DNA of 64,000 bases, from positions 2,232,001 to 2,296,000 of the forward strand of contig JAZGTN010000069.1 in assembly GCA_037783415.1 (NCBI GenBank), given 5' to 3'. The notes below the pieces were generated by a model that saw only the letters and a program-made list of their open reading frames with translations, ran no database searches and was not told the DNA's origin. Each line of letters begins with the position of its first letter. The first letter of the stretch is position 1. A program made the translations under genes and the position numbers. The stretch is from Leptasterias polaris (Eukaryota; Echinodermata; Asteroidea; Forcipulatida; Asteriidae). Of the stretch, positions 37,874 to 52,800 are shown in pieces.

Positions 37874-40800
37874 CTGGGGAGGGATGGTAATTAAACAAAT
37901 AGAAGTGGTGCAATTGAGTGCCCCATACGTTTTTTAAAGCCTTTGTTTCCATACATGATTCTCCATTAGCAAGGGAAGAATTTTATAAATATTAAACCTA
38001 AAGCTTTTTGAACACTTTGAGTGCGTTCCGGTTCTACTATTTTTTGTGCGTGTCCTCTAAAAACACTCTATATGATGCATATATATAATACCATCAAAAT
38101 GTTTTTTGTGGTCACACTAGTCTCATCTTATGGTATGTTTGCACACGGCTACATGTATGATTTCACTTTTTCCCTTACACACAAGAAAGGGTTGGCTGTC
38201 TTGTAAAGGAAAATTGAACACTAAGCCATTAAATGATTATAAACAAAAGACAATTTGCAATGACTTTGCAAAGAGTAATCAGGCTCGGTTTTAGTCTCAA
38301 GTATATGGTATCACTGATTCAATTGTATTTGTAAAGCCCAAAAGTTTCGTTCTTTAAACAGAAATGGCATATTCATCAAAGTATAGAAATGGTTACCTTA
38401 GTAATCTGGGGAAAATTTTATAAGGCTGTTTACCAATAAGGACAAAGATGGGCATAAGCTAAAGTTCATAGCAAAGCACTCAAGAAGTTTTCATGATGCA
38501 AGTTAAATAAAAACATCGAAGACTGTCCCGAGCCAATATGGGCCAGTAATTATATCCGGTTTCATTGGCATATTATAAAGACTGAGAACATCTCTATTCC
38601 CCCTAGATAGAATGCTAGTCATTCGCAGAATACTCCCCAGTTCTCACTGGTACCCATTTGTACGTCTGGGTGGAGAGAAGCAATTATGATAAAGTGCCTT
38701 GCTCAAGGACACAAGTGTTGCAACTGACCAGGCCAGGATTCGAACCCGCATTCTGTAAATTACAGAACTTGAGTCCACCGCCCTAAACCTCTTGGGTGGG
38801 ACATCCCCAGCCTCGTTCCCAGGGAAGATCGATCTCGCCCCGCCATTTTTTGCCAGCATGCCTTGCTCCCTCATATCCCCCTGGAATTGGTTCATTAAAA
38901 TGTGCTAGAATCTAGCACATTTTAAATTAGGCCTGTAGTCGATCCATTCTACGCGCGCTTTAGTGTGGTAGCCCGCAAACCGCCAGAATCAAGTCACAGA
39001 GCAACTGGTACCCTCTCATTCTTCTTTGATCTGGTGACATTTCTAACTGCAGGCAGTTTAGGGTGACCGTGTAAAAACAAGATTAATTTGAAATCAAACC
39101 GCGTCAAAATACTTTCATTTTTACACGCACGTACCATCGCGTACTAAGCGTCCTTCAAGCGCCAAGCAAGCGCTCAAAAGTTTTCAACACGCGTGGACGC
39201 TAAGTATTCACTTTAGATAGCCAATCAGCGTAGTTTTTTTATACATCCCTACCAGGGGTTAGTGACGAGAGGTATCGATACGGCGCGCTGCCCATGGTAG
39301 CGAGGCTGGGACATCGCACTCACAACGCAAGTGCGTGTTCAAAATGGATTTTTAGTGTTGTGTCACCTGCCTGCTTACAAGAACCTTTGCAAGTTACCGT
39401 GTTAAGGGTTAACAGTAGTTATAAATTACAAACTCTATTGGTCCTCCTTAAGCACAAAATTCTGGTAAACATTTCTTGTAAAATCGGGCCCTGCTTCAAG
39501 TTGGACTTGCCCTTGTTAAAGGGGGGCTAGAGTGCAGCTCTCTTTTTGCAAGTGGATTCATTATTACTATTAATATTATTATTATTATTATTATTTATTC
39601 CGGTAATGAAACCAAGGATACTTCAAAAGTAAACTTTAGCTCGCAAGCCTGAGGAAACCTGTAAACAATTGCTTTGTAAAAACCAGAAACACTGGGGTTA
39701 ACATCTACTCTTCCACAAAAGTGTTTTTCCCCTTTTTTTTCTTGCACTACCAACTCTAGTACACGAGACCTACATGTAGGGCTTAATTTCCCATCCGAAA
39801 GACAAAGCAATTATGGTAAAGTATCTTGCTCAAGGACACAAGTGCCACTTTTCCCATGACTCGTAGTAAGGCAGGAGACCGTACATTCACTGTTACAGCA
39901 GCTAAAGAGTGGAATGAACTTCCCTCTTATATTAAATCTGCTCCATCAGTCAATGTGTTTAAGAAGATCCTCAAAACATACCTTTTTCCTAATTGATGTG
40001 TTAATTGTTGTTGTTTTGGTTTATATAACGCATTAATGATTTGTTGATATATTGCTCATTACTATTGTAAACGCTGTGATATAGTTATACTATGAATAGC
40101 GTATCTAAATGCATAATAATAATAATAATAATAATAACTGGGACTCGAACCCCACACTCTGCTGATCAGAAACCCTAGAGCTTGAGTGTGGTGCTCTTAA
40201 CTGCTAGGCCATGACACGCCCACAAAATAGCAATGTATGCAACTACCCTAAAATACAAATACTATACAGTTTTCAGTACCTTTATTCTGAAGTAGGTGCA
40301 ATAATTCACCTCTCTCTATGGCTGGTTGGTCCACCCCTTCATCAAATCCTAGAACTTCAAACGCCCATTGTAGTTTAGCCTCAGACAGACCAAATGCAGG
40401 TCTGTGATTTACATACACTAAAATAAAAAATAATAAAAAACAAAAAAAACACACAAAAACACGGTTAAACTTCAAAACTTATTGTAAGTTTAAAGTTCTT
40501 GGAACCTTTTGTTTGTTTTTAAAGGTAGGATCATACTTTGGTAATGAGCCAGAAAAGAAATTGTGTAATGTTTATCAGAAAGCTTACTTATTATAAGAAT
40601 GGTAATAAATAATAATAATAATAATAGTGGCTTCTTATATAGCGCTCATATCCGTCACTCAGTGACGCTCAAGGCGCTTCAACAGTCAGTATTTTCCTGC
40701 AAGGTATGTATGTGGAGCTACTTTTTGAAGTATGAGACCTATTCCTTTACATAGCACCATGTAATGATTTACAAGGTGCTGTGGCGCAATATGCAGCCAA

Positions 40801-43800
40801 TCATACCAGGAACACCGGGGCGAACCCCTTCTCTTTTTGATAAATGCACTGGGTTCTTTTACGTGCATTATACATCAACACACGGGACCAACGGCTTTAC
40901 GTCCCATCCGAAGGACGAAGCAATAATGGTTAAGTGTCTTGCTTAAGGACACAAGTGTCACGACCGGGACTCGAACCCACACTCTGCTGAACAGAAACAC
41001 AAGAGCTCGAGTCCGGTGCTCTTATCCGCTCAGCCACGACTACGTAATGGTAGTAAGCATCCTACAAAATGATTTTATCTGAAGTGATTAGAAATCAATA
41101 AAGTATGTCGAACAAGTTGAATCTCCAAAGATTACCTGCAGGCATCTTTGGGAAATTTCTGTGGTGCCAATTTGAACGCTGCCCTCAATCATTGTCAATA
41201 CCGCCAGAGGTGCGGTTGGTACTTAAACTTTGTACGCAAAACTCCTCGTGGAGCACCCAGTCTTTAGAATTCCCCTACGGAGACCTTTTGATTTCCTTAT
41301 ATGTTTTTTCCTCAGTTACCACAAGGTAGCCAATGTGTGTTAAGCACTGTATACTCAGTACTTTCCCGAGTTCTGTGAAAAAAATCCACAGGCAAATCAC
41401 TTGGGTGGGATTCAAACCGACGAGTCCCAGATGCAAAATTAACATCTATCTATCGGGCTAGCTCGGTGGTCTAGTGGTAAGACATCTGCTCTAGCAATGC
41501 AAAGGTCCTGGGTTCGAATCCCACCCGAGTGTTTTGCCTGTGGATTTTTTTCAAAGAACTCGGGAAAGTACTGAGTATACAGTGCTTAACACACATCGGT
41601 AAGAACCAAATTTTATTCTTTATCCCTGATGCAAAATTAACATCTATTTTACAAGGTAGCCAATTTTTAAACACACATTTCCTTCCAGGTTCGCAGACAA
41701 GTTATCGGAAACCCCACTTCAGACTCACATTTGATGAAGTCGCCCAGGTTGATCTCAGAGATGTATTTGCCAGTGTCTACGTACTCGCTGAACTTGACTT
41801 CATTGACCATGTCGTTGATCTCCTGTTCTGATGGGTAGTGACCCATAGCACGCATCACAAAGGGAATCTCAGTCAGAGGGATCTTAATTGACACCTGTCT
41901 TGAGTCCGTGGTATCTACCCCTTGGCTGACGGGACGGATGACAGGAAGAAAAAAAGGCAGTTATTTAAAAGGGAAGGTATACGTTTGGTAATCACTCTCA
42001 AAATTAATGGCAGTAAAAACTTACTTGGTTAAGAGTACAGCAGCTTTCGATTGTTTAAAGCATTTTGAGAATCTTTTCACTTCGAAGTAATGTGGTTATG
42101 GAGAAAGATATCAGTTTTTATGCCCCGAAATTTGAATCTTAAATATATTACTGTCAAATACGCTTCTCAGATTGTGTATTCCAATTACAGATTATTCTTC
42201 CTGCATGGACATAACCGCTTTGGATTTTTGGCAATATCTCTAAAACGCTACCACAGTTTTCACAGGTTAGTTTTTTGTATATATCTACATTTGTAAAGAA
42301 TTAAAACAATCAAACGGTTCCAGAACCAAAGGTATACATTCCCTTTGAAGATTTCACAAAATAAATGTGAAATTTCCCGAAAAATATTCTAGACCCAGAA
42401 CTTTATACGAACAACAGTATTGACAAAAATGCACACAATACAGTTAATTTTTAAAAGAAACCAGACAAAAAGACATGCTTTAAACTAGTTCAATCCTTCT
42501 GGTCAGAATTTTACAAATCTTGAAAGTGAAACAAAAAAAATGCACAAAATTTGTAAAATAGTTTAATAGACAAATTGCTGTGCATACCTCCTGATCTGGG
42601 CATAATAAAAGTAGTTCTCAAGTTCTCTGAATAGTTCTCCTTCCCTGCCTCCTTCAAGAAGACCATAGAAAGGAATCAAATCCTCCCCTCCAAGCCTAGA
42701 TGCCGCCTCCAGTGCACTGAGAACCAATGATAAGAGCAATTATATATTCATTTATTCAAAGAGGGAGGAGCAGATACAGCCACTGAGGAATCAAGTCCTC
42801 CCCTCCAAACTGCCACCTCCAAAGTAGGAAAAAACAATGATACGAGCAATTACATATTCATTTATTCAAAGAGGGAGGAGCACACATGGGAATCGGAGGA
42901 AACAAGTCCTCCCTCCAAGCTTAGATGCTGCCTCCAGTGCACTTAAAAACTTAATGTCAAAAGACTGTGGAAGTCTAGTGCGTTTTTCAAGGCTGGGACC
43001 CATAACATGCACAATGTCCTTTCCATCACAGATTTGAGGCAGTTTACATGAGATCTAAAATAATTTGAATACAAGCTAGACTTGCACAGTCTACCGTCGC
43101 TTCATAGACTCCATTTTCTTTGGTAAACAAAAAACAGTAGAAAATGTTGGACTATAAAGTATCACATGACAAAGCATATATGTAGAAATCAAGCAGCTAT
43201 CAATAGTAAATAGATGGTAACAGATCAAGTCTTTACACAATGCTGATGGTCCACATCAAAACTGTACTGTCAGTTCCTCCTGAGGTGAATATGTATCTAC
43301 CATCGTGACTACATGCCAGGTTGGTCACCTTTAGATCAAACAAGAAGATAGTCAAAATAGTCATTGATAAACATGAGAAAGGTGCTCTCTATAATACATC
43401 AAATATCCAGTATATCTAATCATAATTTATAAAACATAAATATCCTGTAAATCTGTATGTAAGTATCCAGAAATAAATACCCAGTATCACTTAATATATT
43501 TGTGTTCATGATACTATTCCTTTGACCAACAGAACATACAAGAACAGAATAAAAACACCAATATGAAGCAAACGATTGTTTAAAAATGAATACATTTTGA
43601 GAGAGTTCTTCAAAAGTAGGCAAACTAAACTGTTTTGTTTGTGACTTTAAAGTCTTAAAATCAATGGCAATACAAATTTTACTTGGTAATAAGTACAGCA
43701 GCTTTTGATAGCAAAAAACATTTTGAGCAACATTTAACTTCGAAATGATGTGGTTATAGAAAAATATCCGTTTTTATCACAAATTTGAATCAGAGAAACA

Positions 43801-46800
43801 CTTCTGTCAGAAACGTTTCTCAAATTGTGTGTCCCAATAGGCTGTGCAAGTCTCGCGCGTATCCGAACGAGAAAACACGTCAAACGAAGAACATTTTTAT
43901 TTCTGAAATTAAATCTTTGTTTTAAATTATATCTCATGACAAAATCTGAACAACAAAAATTAATCATTACAATTTTATGAAAAGGTTTAGCTTTTGAAAA
44001 AAAAAATCACAATAGTGTGTATATTATTATTGAAAACAAATTAAAAAACTGGGACAAGGATGCCTATTTGATGTTAACTTTTTAGAAACCCCTTACGCGG
44101 ATTCGTGAAGGTCAAACGGGTCTTAAATGGACCCGTATCGCAGTTTAAAGAGGATGCTGACGCCTCAACAACCATAGACTGCAATGAAAAGGGTTTGCTT
44201 TGCAATTACAGCATCTGGCGATTATAATTGCGCATCCAAAACAAGCGTTTACGTAAGTTTTATGATCGGAGGCGAGCACAAAATTCTTTATTTTTTGCAA
44301 TAACCGGAAGCTGAGGTCAAGTTTAATTCTTGGGTTTTCTTCGTTATATTGTTGAATTGGTTTTACTTTCATATTTTGTTATCACTTAGTATTACATTCC
44401 AACAACATGTATACTTTTCTAGGTCATAACCTACGTTAAACTAAAATAATTGACGAAACAAAATCTCGCCCACGTAAAACTCCATATGGTTGGGACCACT
44501 ATGGTCCCGGAAGTTCGAATGCGCGCGAGACTTGCACAGCCTATGACGGATTATTCTTCCTCGAAGGACATAATTGCTGCAGATATTTGGTGATATCTGA
44601 AAAAAGCTATCACCATTCAAAATTAAATTTTTAAGGTTAGTTTTATTGTATATGTCTACATTTATATAGGATTAACACAATCAAACGATTCCAAAAACCA
44701 AAGGTATACTTTGCCTTTCAGGGTGATCCAAAAACTAGCACATGTAAGATTAAATGTTTCATAATCAATTTGTAAAGGCAAAGTCAATACTTGACAAAGG
44801 TATTGAATTCCAGCCTGATTGGCAGCTACACTTTGATCTTTGATTGGGATTGTCAAATTGCTTCTCTCCATCCAGGAGTACAAAGGTACAGTACCTGTGA
44901 GGGAAGTTATAGTTCTTTTAATTTAAAATATCAAGTAATAAATGACAAGGGAAACTGACTGGGTAAATTTTAAAATAAATTTGGGTTGATTAAAAATACA
45001 TTGAAAACAGCGGGACTTGTTTTTGATTCAAGCCAGATGCTGATGCACTGTGTACAGGTTCTTTATGTAGAAATGAAATAACTGGGCAAATGTTACAGGA
45101 AACAATTTTGACTTGATATACATGTTTATATCAGTGCTTTTAACCGTTTCCTTTAGCATTGCAGGATTACCATTCAATGTCATCTGGATCATGATTCAAA
45201 CTATCTCCTTACTATTTAGCCTTGATTCAGATTCAACTTACCCCACTAGGATGAGCAATCAATGCCATGGCATTGTGAGGGTTACCATCCAATGGCATGA
45301 TGTGCATTCCAACCTTGTCGGATGTGATGTAGGACAGATAGCGCTTGTCATGGATGGGATCTTTAGTTGGTAGCACCTGCATTCTGATGACAACATGAAA
45401 CAAGAATTACTGACAAATATCACAAACAACGACCTTCGTAGAACACCATGAAATAAAACACTACTTTGTGGCAAAAGGAAGTTGATTTAAGATTCTAAGA
45501 GCAGCCAACACTTGCATCTTGTAATCAGGGCGATTTTGTACAACAATCAGGGAGATATTAAAGGCAAAGTATACCTTTGGTTTTTGGAACCGTTCAATTG
45601 TTTTAATCCTATAAAAATGTAGGTATATACAACAAAACTGACCCGTGAGATATCGTCGAAAAACCGGAGCGAATATGTCCGCACAGGAAGAATAATCCCT
45701 ATAGGAATACACAATCTGAGAAATGTTTCTGACAGAAACGTTTCTCAGATTCAAATTTCTGGGGATAAAAAGTGATATCTTTTCCCATAACTGCAGTACT
45801 TGGAAGTGAAATGTCTCTCAAAATGCTTTATACTATTGAAAGCTGCTCTACTTCTGACCACGTAAGTTTTTATTGCCATTCATTTTCAAAGTCATTACCA
45901 AACGTGTACAGGGCTCGATTTCACAAAGAGTTAAGATTGATCTTAAGTGCAAATCCATCGCAGTTGCTTAGCAAAGAGTGATGTCACAATACAAATCACT
46001 ATGGTAATACTGATAACTCATCATAAGATGAAAATTAGTGCTTTGTGAAATCGACCCCAGACCCTTTAAGAATAGGGAACATTGGGTGGTGGTGGGGTTA
46101 AAATTCCCAGGAATTTCCTGGGGTTGTATTTACCTGGGAATAGGTTCTGTAGTGTGAAAGGGGTTTAAGTGAATGGTCTCTGAAGGATTAAGGAGGTGCC
46201 TTGGCAATCAATTTCTATCTGTTCACTATGTTTGGCTTTTAGTTAGAATAGACTGTGCAAGTCTCGCGCGTATCCGAACGAGAGAACACGTCAAACGAAG
46301 AACATTTTTATTTCTGAAATCAAATCTTTGTTTTAAATTATATCTCATGACAAAATCTAAACAACTAAAATAAATCATAACAATTTTATAAAATTAGTTT
46401 TAGCTTTTGAAAAAATTACGAAAAAGTGTGTTAATTATTATTGAAAACAAATTTAAACTCTGGGACAAGGATGCTTTTTTGATGTTAATTTTTTAGAAAC
46501 CCCTTACGCGGATTCGTGAAGGTCAAACGGGTCTTAAATGGACCCGTATCGCAGTTTAAAGAGGGTGCTGACGCCTCAACAACCATATACTGCAATGAAA
46601 AGGGTTTGCTTTGCAATTACAGCATCTGGCGATTATAATTGCGCACCCAAAACAAGCGTTTACGTAAGTTTTATGATCGGAGGCGAGCACAAAATTCTTA
46701 ATTTTTTGCAATAACCGGAAGCTGAGGTCAAGTTTAATTCTCGGGTTTTCTTCGTTATATTGTTGAATTGGTTTTACTTTCATATTTTGTTATCACTTTG

Positions 46801-49800
46801 TATTACATTCCCAACAACATGTATAATTTTCTAGGTCATAAACTACGTTAAACTAAATTAATTGACGAAACAAAATCTCGCCCACGTAAAACTCCATATG
46901 GTTGGGACCACTATGGTCCCGGAAGTTCGAATGCGCGCGAGACTTGCACAGCCTATAGAGGCATACCATGTACAAAATGTACAACATTTCTGTCAGAAGC
47001 ACTTGTGCTCTCATCTCATCATTTATTTGTTTTAGGGCTTCCACAATTTAGTTTTGAATATGATTCTTGATTAGTTCATTAGTGTGTTGTCTTTCCGTGA
47101 ATAACAAAATTGGGAGTAGGGTTAAGCAAGACAACCCAAGGGTTAACATACTGAGTACTCATTTTCCCAAGGAAAATTTCATCAAGTGTGAACTGAACAT
47201 TGGGTGGTGGTGGGTTTAAAATTTTCCAGGAATTTCCTGAGAACCTGAAGGTATCTTTATATTGATTTAAAGAAATAATTAATTATAAGATTCAAAATAG
47301 ACACGGTCTCTTATTTGAGACATTAAAACTTCAGAGACCAGAATCACCGAAAATGGCTTGTACCAAAATACCTACAGCAGCGACTGCAAACGAACCCAAC
47401 ATTTGACCTATTCAACTCGACCAAAAAGGTCAAGTAGTGAATCGACTTTTCCCAATGTTTCCCAAGTTGACAACAAAACTAAAATTCTAACAGAAACCCA
47501 TGATTTTATGTTTCTTTTATTGTTACCGGTACAATATTTCATTGAAATTGATGTACTTACTTTTGAACTGGTGAACCATATGTTGGTCCCAGTACCGTCT
47601 TTCTACACATCTTAGTGGTTGTATTGAAGAGCTTGAACTTGAACTAAAAAAATAGAAGAAAAAGGAACTTAGAGAAGGACAAATTAAACATTACAGCAAA
47701 TTATTTGGACCAGTTTTGCAACTCACAAAGTTAGCATTGGTTTCAACTTTGTTTCAGCCTTTCTTTTGCTTTAAATCTGCTTTGAAGCAAATGTTGTCTT
47801 TAAGTTTGTGTACGATCTTTTGAATGATCATTTATGGGGGTAATGTCCACACCGAACTCAAGCTCTGGTGTTTCTGATCAGCACAGTGTGGGTACTGAGT
47901 CTCGGTCTTGACACTTGTGTCCTTTTTAAGGAAGAAATAAACCATTGTTGCTTCGTCTTTCTCCTTTTTCCTCTTTGATTGCTCCATAACAAAACAAATG
48001 TTAATGTACAAACAAAACTTGGCAATCAGAAAAACGAAGAAAACAAAAAAGGCAGAGAAATCATGAAAACTGATAAATCATACACATGCCATAGAAGTTA
48101 AACACAAAAGCCCTAGATGTTTATATACTTATAAAATGTAAGATCTTTTGTGATTTCATATTTTGTTTGATGTATAACAAATATATATCTTAGGACTACT
48201 AAACCAAATGAGCACTCATACAAACTAGGAAGTTGAACACAAAAGCCTTGGTTGTTATCAAGTATATGACGGGAAACACATAAGTGTTTCAAAGTGTGAA
48301 TGGACATGCAGGCTTATACTGAAAATAGTTTGAGTTGATTCAATTGATAAAACATACATTTGTTTTAAATTCGGCCTCAAATTTCTATCAAAAATGGACA
48401 GAAAAATAATGCCTGTTTATGTGTGGTGTGTTGTCATTTAGCGTTCAAGAAAGACTCTGCTAGGGTCGAAACGTCAGGACACTAACTTATTTTTGCATTT
48501 ATACCATACATGTAGGTCCTTTTGGTTGGTAGGCAATTTGCAACAGCTAATACTATTTTCTAAATTAAAGAGTAATTAAAAAATTAGCAATTCTCTTCAA
48601 CTAAAACTATTGTTAGTATAAGCCTGCGTGTCCATTCACAAGCTGAAACACTTATGGTGGTTTCGGGTACTTAAAATAAAGATTGCAACCATTGGAAAAA
48701 CTGCTAGCATGATAGTGAATAAGTGGTACACTATTGTGAATTCTCGTTGTATTACAGAAAGAGCATTTGTTATTATAGAACTTGGCATGTCTTGGTTGAG
48801 CGGATAAGAGCACCAAACTCAAGCTCTCGTGTTTCTGTTCAGCAGAGTGTGGGTTTGAGTCCCGGTCGTGGCACTTGTGTCCTTAAGCAAGACACTTAAC
48901 TATTATTGCTGCGTCCTTTGGATGGGACATAAAGCTGTTGGTCCTGTGTGTTGTGTAATTCACGTAAAAGAACCCAGCGCACTTATCTGAAAAAAGGAGT
49001 GTTCGCCCCGGTGTTCCTGGTTTGATTGGTTGCGTATAGCACCACAGCACCGTGTAAACCATTACATGGTGCTGTGTAAAGGAAAAAGGTCTTATGCTTC
49101 AAAAACGTAGCTCCACATACCTTGCAGGAAAATACTGAATGTTGAAGCGCCTTGAGCGTCACTGAGTGACGGATATGAGCGCTATATAAGAAGCCACTAT
49201 TATTATTATTAACTTCCCTGAAGTTTAAAAAAACCTCTAGACTGTAGGATCAAATGAGCTCTTATGGGTTCACTGAACTACTGATGCTGATAAGTTGAAA
49301 CCTGATACATCTCTAAGACATCGAAGGCATTTTACATCTACATGTAGACTTGACTACACTCTGATGCAAAGAAAACGCAAATCTTTCAACCAGCACCGAC
49401 CCTACACTACATGGCTAATTGTCAGAGAGTTGATCAGTATTTTCAAAGTCCAGACAAACAGCGCTTATCATCACACTGACAGCCATCTCGGATTACTCTT
49501 GAAACCTTCACTTCTGAAGATGAGTATTATAGTGCAGATGGTAAAACTGACGGAGGAATTTCAACAAAATGCTATTGCACTATTAATCTTAAAGGTTGGT
49601 TCCAATGTTTGTAATTTATATCCCAAATCCTTACAGTAATAATAATAGACTGAAATGTTTTACAAAGCTCTGTAATTTCGGTCAAAGTAACCGACATCGT
49701 TTTAACATTACATGTAGCAATTTGTAAGAAAATGTATAGGTAGTTTGTACAAATCTCAACTAGACCACACGAATTTCATCTCCTACATCTGGAGAAGTAT

Positions 49801-52800
49801 TGCATCAACCTAATAACAAAAAGCCGATTGAAAACAATAGCAAAAAGGCTACAAAAGTGAAATCAAAAACAAAAATTGAATGTTTGGAACCTAAGATGTA
49901 CCAAGAGCTGTGCCATATTAAAATCCGAATAAGTTATATTATACATATATCGAGTGCATTGTGGCAGAATATAATCACAAAGTGAAATCTGGACTATTTA
50001 TTCCATTATGAGACGAAGCCCAGTGACATGGAAAAATCCAGATTTAACCGAGTAGTAATATTTTGTGACAATGCAAGAACGAAATGCATTTGTTTTATAG
50101 AATTTACACATAGAGCCTTGTCATTGTAATTTGTATAGGGTAAACACAATATAAACACTGAAACCTGTTCAACCCACACTCTGAAAAGTCTTCAAAGACA
50201 ACAACTTGCAAACAATGTGATGTGGACGACTCCATGTAAACGCCAACCTTGTCCGCAGTGACATGACCTTGACGACTTTGGAGAAATAGGCGGCGAATGA
50301 CTATTTTGGAATTACACTTTGAGCCATCCAATAATTATCCATATTGGACAGGCGCTAGTCTAATATTTAAGTTTGGAGCATCGCAACAGTAAACACATGG
50401 AAAAAGAATGGATGATGACGCATGTTCATCCAATTAAGTAAAAATGATCTGTGTGAGCGGTATATAAGTTTGAATACTGGACAATGTGTTGCCTTCAATA
50501 CTAGTCACAACTTGATAAAACGTTTCTCTGGAATCTTCCATCCAGCAACCAACTTTTAAAATAAGTAGACCACGATGTCAACTACAGCAAAATCAAAGTA
50601 CAGCCAACTATCTAAGATGTAGCCATAGCCAAGCCGAAATCTTGGAGACAGACTATGAATAATAAAGACTGGCGCCTCAAACTCTTTCACAAGTTATTCC
50701 TAATAACCAAGACCATAAAGAGGAAATACCTGATCATTTGAAGATAGGAAGAACTGCTCCTTAGTGATGGGTGGGTACCAGACCAGACACTGTGGAACTG
50801 CACTTTGCTCAATTCGCTCTATTCCTAGTAACTTCAAGTCATCTTTTCCACTGTTGAAGATGTCATACTCGATCTGAGCATTTTAAAAAATGATAGTAAT
50901 ATTAATTTAAAGGCAGGGTACACTTTTGGTAACAAAGAAAGGGGGCCCAATTTCATGGCTCTGCTTACCGTAAGCAAAGAATCGGCGCTTACGGAAGTAG
51001 GGAATTCCGCGCTTACGTCAAGCGTATTTCACAGGTTAGCAGGGAATTGTTGCTTGTGCGCTTGCATAGTCCACGTAACTAGGCATTCTTCACTTATACA
51101 GCTAGCGCAGAAATTTGGCGCTTGCACAGTAAGCGGAGAATGGTGATTGCAAGCGCAGAATTTGGCGGTAAGCAGAGCCATGAAATTGGGCCCAGTATTC
51201 TCACTTGGTGTATCCCAACAAATGCACAAAATAACAAGCCTGTGGAAAATTTAGCTCAAATGAAGTTGCAAGAAAATAATGAAAGAAAAAACAACTTTAT
51301 GCATAGAATTGTGTGCTTTCAAATGCCTGAGAGAGGCTTCAAGCCTGAAGCCTTCCTCAGATTCAAATTTTGGGGAGAGAAATTACCTCTTTCTCGGAAA
51401 CTACATTACTTCAAAGGGATTTGTTTCTAACATTGTTATATGATATCAACAGCTCTCCAGTGCTCTTAACCATGGCCCAATTTCATAGAGCTGCTTAAGC
51501 ACAAAAAGTAGCTAAGCACAACAAAATTTCGCTTACCAGAATAAGGTTACCAGCCAAACTACTATGTCTCATGTACAATTTGTGACTGGTATCCTGCTCA
51601 TTTCTGCTTAGCAGACAATTGTTAAGCAACATTTTCTGCTTAAGCAGCTCTATGAAATTGAGCCCTGGTCAGTTTTTTCTTTTTCTGCTTTCTCAGCAAG
51701 TATGTACATTGTAGACACTGTATTCAGCTGAAACTTTCACATGGGACTTATTTGAATCTATCTGTATAATTTTGCATCTAAACAAGCATTACGTTGACAA
51801 AAACCAATCTAAGACCCTACCTTTAAAATGAGAATTCCAGAAAGAAAGAGAAGGGAAAAAAAACAACCCAAACATTAACAATCAAAATCTTTCATTACCA
51901 GCGCTCTATCCTCCCCAACAGACAGTAATCTTGGGGTGTCTGAGTCGAGGGCAACTCCAAACGTCAGATCTCGGATTGGTTTGTAATGAGCGCGATGTTT
52001 GCCCAGATAGTCCCATGTCATACCAGTACTGGGGTGCTGTGCTTTGAACAGTGTCACACAGTGATCAGCATCCTGAGGAAAAATAAATTACAAATAAGGA
52101 GACATTCATGCTGTACTTTTTCTTTTATCTGTTCTGTCTTTAAAGCACACGTACAGCATTGGTAAATGTCAAAGACCAGTATCCACAGCCCGGGGCTGTA
52201 CTCCCCAGGGAGCTGAGAAAGATTAAAAGAATGTTATTGGCGCAATGAACAGGGAACTAATGCAAGGCTCATTGATCGATACAATATTGTAAAATGGGCT
52301 ATAGACCCCTCGCACAATCGGATTACACCTCCAAACATGATGCGGGCACTTCCATTCTGGGAGTCAACTGTACACAAGAATCATAGAGTTGACTCCCAAA
52401 TGGAAGGGCGCGCATCATATTTGGAGGTGCGTTCCGCGTTGTGCAAGGGGTCTGTGCAAAAACTAGTTATTACTACGCAACATAACTACGCAACATAAAC
52501 AGAATCCGCAAATACATTTCAATAGATGTGGCAAAGACAGTCATCCACGCGTTTGTCTCTTCACGTCTTGATTGTTGCAATGCTCTACTAGTTGGCCTCC
52601 CTGCAACATCTATATCTCGCCTGCAACGTGTCCTAAACAACGCAGCTCGAGTCATTGTCCGAAAAGGGAAATACGACCACATTTCACCCGTTCTGAGAGA
52701 GCTTCATTGGCTGCCGATAAGTAAGAGGATCTGCTTTAAGATTTGCCTCCTCGTCTTTAAGATCCTGCACGGTCGTGCTCCTCGGTATCTCCGTGAGCTT

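Noticed and set aside
41459..41530. Functional tRNA gene
   Set aside because: A and B boxes are present, but no acceptor stem closes and the sequence runs into a repeat body. It is a SINE head.
44662..44883. Possible CFAP251 exon between exons i and j
   Set aside because: Exons i and j join directly in frame (HPSG|VTNLAC), and the left part of the candidate is the end of a family-A MITE.
50955..51430. Frames of 63-102 codons on both strands
   Set aside because: They lie inside a family-D hairpin MITE and a family-C MITE and arise from repeat sequence.
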